Under the pieces are notes generated by a model. That model saw only the letters and a list, made by a program, of their open reading frames with translations, did not search any database and was not told where the DNA came from. A stretch of DNA of 9,484 nucleotides, taken from assembly GCA_025936205.1 (NCBI GenBank), contig JAICTU010000361.1, forward strand, positions 1-9,484, written 5' to 3'. The DNA comes from Polyangiaceae bacterium (GTDB lineage: Bacteria; Myxococcota; Polyangia; Polyangiales; Polyangiaceae). A program made the position numbers and the translations under genes. Numbering within the stretch: position 1 is the first letter of the stretch; every line of letters starts with the position of its first letter. This document shows positions 7,201 through 9,484 of this stretch, piece by piece.

Positions 7201-9484
7201 CCAGCAGAAAGGCGCTCTCCAGCGCGTCCAGCTCGGCCTCGCGGTTCTGCTCGGCCGCGGCTCGCTCCGCGCGTGCCAGCAACAGCGCGTGCTGGGCCAG
7301 GTGCGGGAAGCGCCTCACCACTGGGTCCGGCAGCGTCAGCTGCCGGCTCCTGCGCACGGCTTGCTCGGCCTTGAGCTGAAGCGCTTCGCTTTCCGGGCCG
7401 AGCTCGAGCCGCTTGACCAGAAACGCCGCTGCCACTCCGAAGCGCCCGAGCCCGAGCGCCACTTCGGCGATCAGCTCCAACAGCCCCAGGCTCCCGCGCT
7501 CGCCGCCGTTGGTGCCGGCCTGCGCCGCTTCCAGCCAGGCCTCGGCAGCCTCTCGCTCGCTGGCCAGCCGCGCCGCTTCGGGGATCAGGTCGGCGAACTC
7601 GTCCGCCTCGGGATCGAGCGCGATCGCGCCGCCGATCGCTTGCAGCGCCAGGCGCGCATCGGAGAAGCAGCTCAGGGCGACTCCCGCGAGCGCCAGCGCC
7701 ACGCGCGAGCCCTCGATCGACTCCAGACGCGGCAGCAGCTTGCTGATGGCGCGACTGAAGCGCAGCAGGCCGAGGGCGCGCCCGTCCACCTGTTGTCGCG
7801 CTAGATCCGTGAAGGCACGCTCCAGGAGCTCCACCGTCTCCGGCTCGGGCGATGCGAACAGCGCCCGGAGCAAGACCTCCATGCGCTGCTGCGCCCCTTC
7901 CGAGGTACGCCCCGCCACCAGGGCCGCACGCCGCAGCCATTGCGAGCGCTGCTCACCGCTCTCCTGAGCCGCCGCCACCTCTTCGATCACGCGCGCCGCG
8001 CGCTCGGCCTCCTTGGCGCCTTGCGCCAGCCGCAACATCAACGCGAACGTCACGCCCTCGGACGGCACCGCGCGGAAGGCGCTGATGGCGTGCGTGAGCG
8101 CCAGGGCGTGATCGGCTGCGCGCTCGAAGAAACGCGCCGCGCGGTAGTGCAGCGCACGCTCGCCGTAGCTGCCGAGCGTGGCCCCGAGCGCTGCTCGGTA
8201 AGCGCTCTCCACGCTCTGCAGATCGCTCGGCAGCGCGGTGTGCTCGATCAGCTCCAGCGCCCAGACGTTGCCGGGCTCCGTGTCGAGCGCCAGCAACCCC
8301 AGCTGCAGCGCGCGGCGGCGACCGCCCTTGCTCTGCGCCACCACCGCTGCGCCGGTCAGCAACGCCGCGACTTGATCGGGCGCTTCGCGGCTCTCGGCGA
8401 GCCGGCACACCTCGTCGAGGGCGCGGTCCAACCCCAGCACCTCCACCAGATCGCGCGCGAAGTGGAACCAGCCCTGCGTTCCGCCGACCTCGGCCGCGCG
8501 CAACCAGACCTCGACCGCCTGCGTCTGGTCGCGCGCCAGATCCCAGAGCGCAGCGCCGTACTCGCGCAGCGCGCGCCAGCGCGCCTCCTCCTGCTTGCCG
8601 AGCAGCTCGTGAGCGCTCGCGCGGGCCTGGAGGCGATGAAATTCGCCTTCCGCGGTGTGCGTCTCGGTGATGGCATCCAGCATCGCGAGCACGCGCTGCG
8701 CATCGAGCCCTGCGGCGAGTGCTCGCACCAACACGGCGCAAGCCCGATCCGGTTCCCCGCGCTCGAAATGGATCTCCGCGAGGCGCCAGAGCAGCTCATC
8801 GCTGGTGCCCGCGCCGTCCATGGCGAGCTCGCGCTCCAGCACGGCGATTTCCAGCTCCGCGTCCGCGCTCTGCCGGGCCACCACCTCCAGCGCGCGCTTC
8901 AACGCCGGCGGTTGCGGCCCGAACGCGTCCAGCACTCGCCAGGCCACGCGCGCGGCACGCGCCTGATCCGACTCCGCGAGCCGCGTGAGCGCCTCCGCGA
9001 GCGGCTCTGCCCAGCCCTCGAGCGGGTGCGCCTGCGAGACCGTCCACTGCACCACGTCACCCAGGCGGGTCGCGTCGCCGGTCTTGGCTGCGGTGCGCAG
9101 CAGCTCGTTCGCCGCCGCTGTCTCCGCGGGGCGCAAGCCCAGCCAGCGCCCCGTCCAGACCTGTGCCGCGTACACGTCGCCGAGCGCGTCGAGCGCGGCC
9201 ACCAGTCCGCGGCACTGCGCGGAGGCCGGAAAGGTCAGCGCCATGGCGCGCTCGTAAGCGACCGCGGCGACGGGATCCCGCTTGCCAGCCGCTGCCTGCG
9301 CGTACGCCACCACCGGGCGCGTGGCGCTGGGATCGGCGTGGGTGCCCACCTCCGCGGCGCGCAAGGCCGCGGGCAGCTCACCGAGCACACGCAGATCGGC
9401 GGAGGCGACCGCCGCCAGCCAGGCACGGAGCGACGGGGGCAGCGAGACCCCCAGCTTGATCAGGCCTTCGGCGCGCAGCCGGCG
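4253..9484 (-). CDS. Giant TPR-like repeat protein with degenerate M48-peptidase-like C-terminal domain (5' end missing)
   Basis: The frame is open from the right edge to TGA at 4255-4253, giving 1743 visible residues (residue 1 at 9484). A GTG at 9388 is not the start, because uninterrupted coding sequence precedes it. Residues 1 to about 1280 are Ala/Leu/Glu/Arg-rich helical hairpins of the TPR/SEL1 kind, for example ATEILRRWLAADPEDTQALN followed by AQLVELLERHLALG, and LGDQPAAAEAWLTASG. Such arrays are protein-binding scaffolds. A Ser/Ala/Pro-rich linker covers about 1280-1365. A second helical part leads to a C-terminal domain (about 1521-1740) resembling M48 metallopeptidases without their zinc ligands. 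No signal peptide or membrane segment is visible in the part present, so its location is unknown. Its stop overlaps the start of a lipoprotein gene, with which it forms an operon. No frameshift is seen. The function is unknown; a scaffold or assembly role is my inference. Confidence 0.92.
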   Translation of the reverse strand, partial: RRLRAEGLIKLGVSLPPSLRAWLAAVASADLRVLGELPAALRAAEVGTHADPSATRPVVAYAQAAAGKRDPVAAVAYERAMALTFPASAQCRGLVAALDALGDVYAAQVWTGRWLGLRPAETAAANELLRTAAKTGDATRLGDVVQWTVSQAHPLEGWAEPLAEALTRLAESDQARAARVAWRVLDAFGPQPPALKRALEVVARQSADAELEIAVLERELAMDGAGTSDELLWRLAEIHFERGEPDRACAVLVRALAAGLDAQRVLAMLDAITETHTAEGEFHRLQARASAHELLGKQEEARWRALREYGAALWDLARDQTQAVEVWLRAAEVGGTQGWFHFARDLVEVLGLDRALDEVCRLAESREAPDQVAALLTGAAVVAQSKGGRRRALQLGLLALDTEPGNVWALELIEHTALPSDLQSVESAYRAALGATLGSYGERALHYRAARFFERAADHALALTHAISAFRAVPSEGVTFALMLRLAQGAKEAERAARVIEEVAAAQESGEQRSQWLRRAALVAGRTSEGAQQRMEVLLRALFASPEPETVELLERAFTDLARQQVDGRALGLLRFSRAISKLLPRLESIEGSRVALALAGVALSCFSDARLALQAIGGAIALDPEADEFADLIPEAARLASEREAAEAWLEAAQAGTNGGERGSLGLLELIAEVALGLGRFGVAAAFLVKRLELGPESEALQLKAEQAVRRSRQLTLPDPVVRRFPHLAQHALLLARAERAAAEQNREAELDALESAFLLESQLGSEVLSRLLQLAIAGGKLDLADQVLTAARPELDRETASEAARALAAQLLEQRQPARALGLLLEAGEQAPDDVALWTRALEAARAAGDDERRQQILTRLVEGSSDRVKQGLWLNEAWEVAKKRGQPELATEILRRWLAADPEDTQALNRLEAECEAREDWAQLVELLERHLALGVSVRERRRLVLWRSELLETRLGDLAGARKELATLVEQTPADRSVIERYAQLSEALGDQPAAAEAWLTASGLSSTRPIAAQLAERSCRLYLDAGDVMAARRVLAAPQTLPRTLGLARLSVRLERDGQNEPRLARALEELALVTDQPVRDRAAAQLEAANIWRRLGDDERACQCANEAANWVPDDAEAQILASYLEYRRRGPRGQAEARASVQRLRAVLDKLGGDQLDLAAFLLAEALDLAEGGGGLAELRAVRERLGPSALVAVGLAERLAKSTAPEEALEHFDVALGGGDLRGLRKQSQVALEAARAAQAGDRVPAAQRYLKLAAADAALADALARLREELVPAPSDAQQSASAAHSSASSLPLARRLVPAAGEPVELELRSTRRTQIGIGRGEAAASPVRPATARPSAPALATSPPEVAPSSSGPLPRAREFRAANERERELYRQLEGGSVEAGRELAQSLSVDAARSGDALTVGLALVRAKPGEALALELLERSATASGDAEHAGAVAHVRTCAGSGNAEVAPPLGVQFERVDELRGLLFSEADGHPPRALEVIWESTRRVLEWESVRDIKSARRVRADDPSPLAQAYFKVARLLGLSATPLLQLPLAGELRASVIMMGEPSVLVRGEYREDSPQLRYELGAALAGTLPAYAIINAATYEQIDDLFRAVYSAFGPPESSQTNFTSTARLSALLWESLSPRTQRQMTQWCREGRLTRELAVAAARRAARRAGLFASGTLGVALGRVIAEEGIDSGLLQAPDGLSRLCARSPAASDLVRLACDPLYAHLRWRPEPVRVGITRRGL
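4256..4922 (-). other. C-terminal domain resembling a zinc-less M48 metallopeptidase
   Basis: This covers about residues 1521-1743 of the visible fragment. The order of elements follows M48: a strand pair near ATPLLQLPLAGELRASVIMM, the segment GEPSVLVRGEY, then a helix YELGAALAG at 1578 onward in the place of the HELGHxxxxH motif, and further on AARRAARRAGLFASG in the place of the E-x-x-ADRAGL third-ligand region. Both histidines of HExxH are replaced (Tyr1578 and Ala1582) while Glu-Leu-Gly remains. The third-ligand Glu also appears to be missing. The domain is therefore probably non-catalytic. The resemblance is by eye, without a profile search. Confidence 0.5.
4263..4268 (-). promoter_or_regulatory. 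Ribosome binding site of the lipoprotein, inside the upstream gene
   Basis: On the minus strand GAGGAG lies 6 nt before the GTG start at 4256, within the last codons of the TPR gene. It decides the start and, with the 4-nt GTGA overlap (4256-4253), indicates translational coupling. Confidence 0.8.
5400..5655 (-). other. Low-complexity Ser/Ala/Pro linker within the TPR giant
   Basis: This encodes roughly residues 1278-1362 of the visible fragment, with runs such as SASAAHSSASSLPLARR and ATARPSAPALATSPP. It has almost no regular hydrophobic pattern, unlike the helices on both sides, and is probably disordered. It separates the long repeat array from the C-terminal module and may let the two move independently. 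Confidence 0.65.

Overview
The window is strongly GC-rich, with GC-ending codons, and carries four genes. It looks like chromosome from a myxobacterium (Myxococcota, most likely the Polyangia/Sorangium side). The case rests on three things: a secreted protein with tandem 8-cysteine repeats built around a DGCGG core, a very long Ala/Leu/Arg-rich TPR protein, and several lipoproteins. The lineage is inferred from gene style, not from a marker gene.

Layout. (1) Positions 1-1994, + strand: the 3' part of a gene for a secreted cysteine-rich protein. An N-terminal globular domain, interrupted by its own 8-Cys insert, is followed by eight tandem Cys-rich repeats (912-1991). The gene ends at a textbook intrinsic terminator (2023-2050). 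(2) 2051-2252: a roughly 200-bp spacer with a possible weak promoter/operator and small hairpins, but no convincing gene. (3) 2253-3716, + strand: a complete HtrA/DegP-type serine protease with intact catalytic triad and two PDZ domains, apparently lipid-anchored. (4) 3738-4256, - strand: a small predicted lipoprotein that ends tail-to-tail with the protease, 21 bp away. (5) 4253-9484, - strand: a giant helical-repeat (TPR-like) protein of at least 1743 residues, truncated at the right edge. Its C-terminal domain resembles an M48-type metallopeptidase that has lost its zinc-binding residues.

How the genes work together. The giant protein and the small lipoprotein form a translationally coupled pair: stop and start overlap as GTGA, and a good Shine-Dalgarno sequence lies inside the upstream gene. 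They probably act together. The HtrA-like protease is a separate convergent unit and the Cys-rich protein is a third unit. At least three of the four products look exported or envelope-associated, so an envelope or surface theme is plausible, but nothing in the sequence proves that all four work in one pathway. The most unusual items are the degenerate peptidase-like C-terminus of the TPR giant with its coupled lipoprotein, and the Cys-repeat protein with one shortened repeat and an inserted Cys module.
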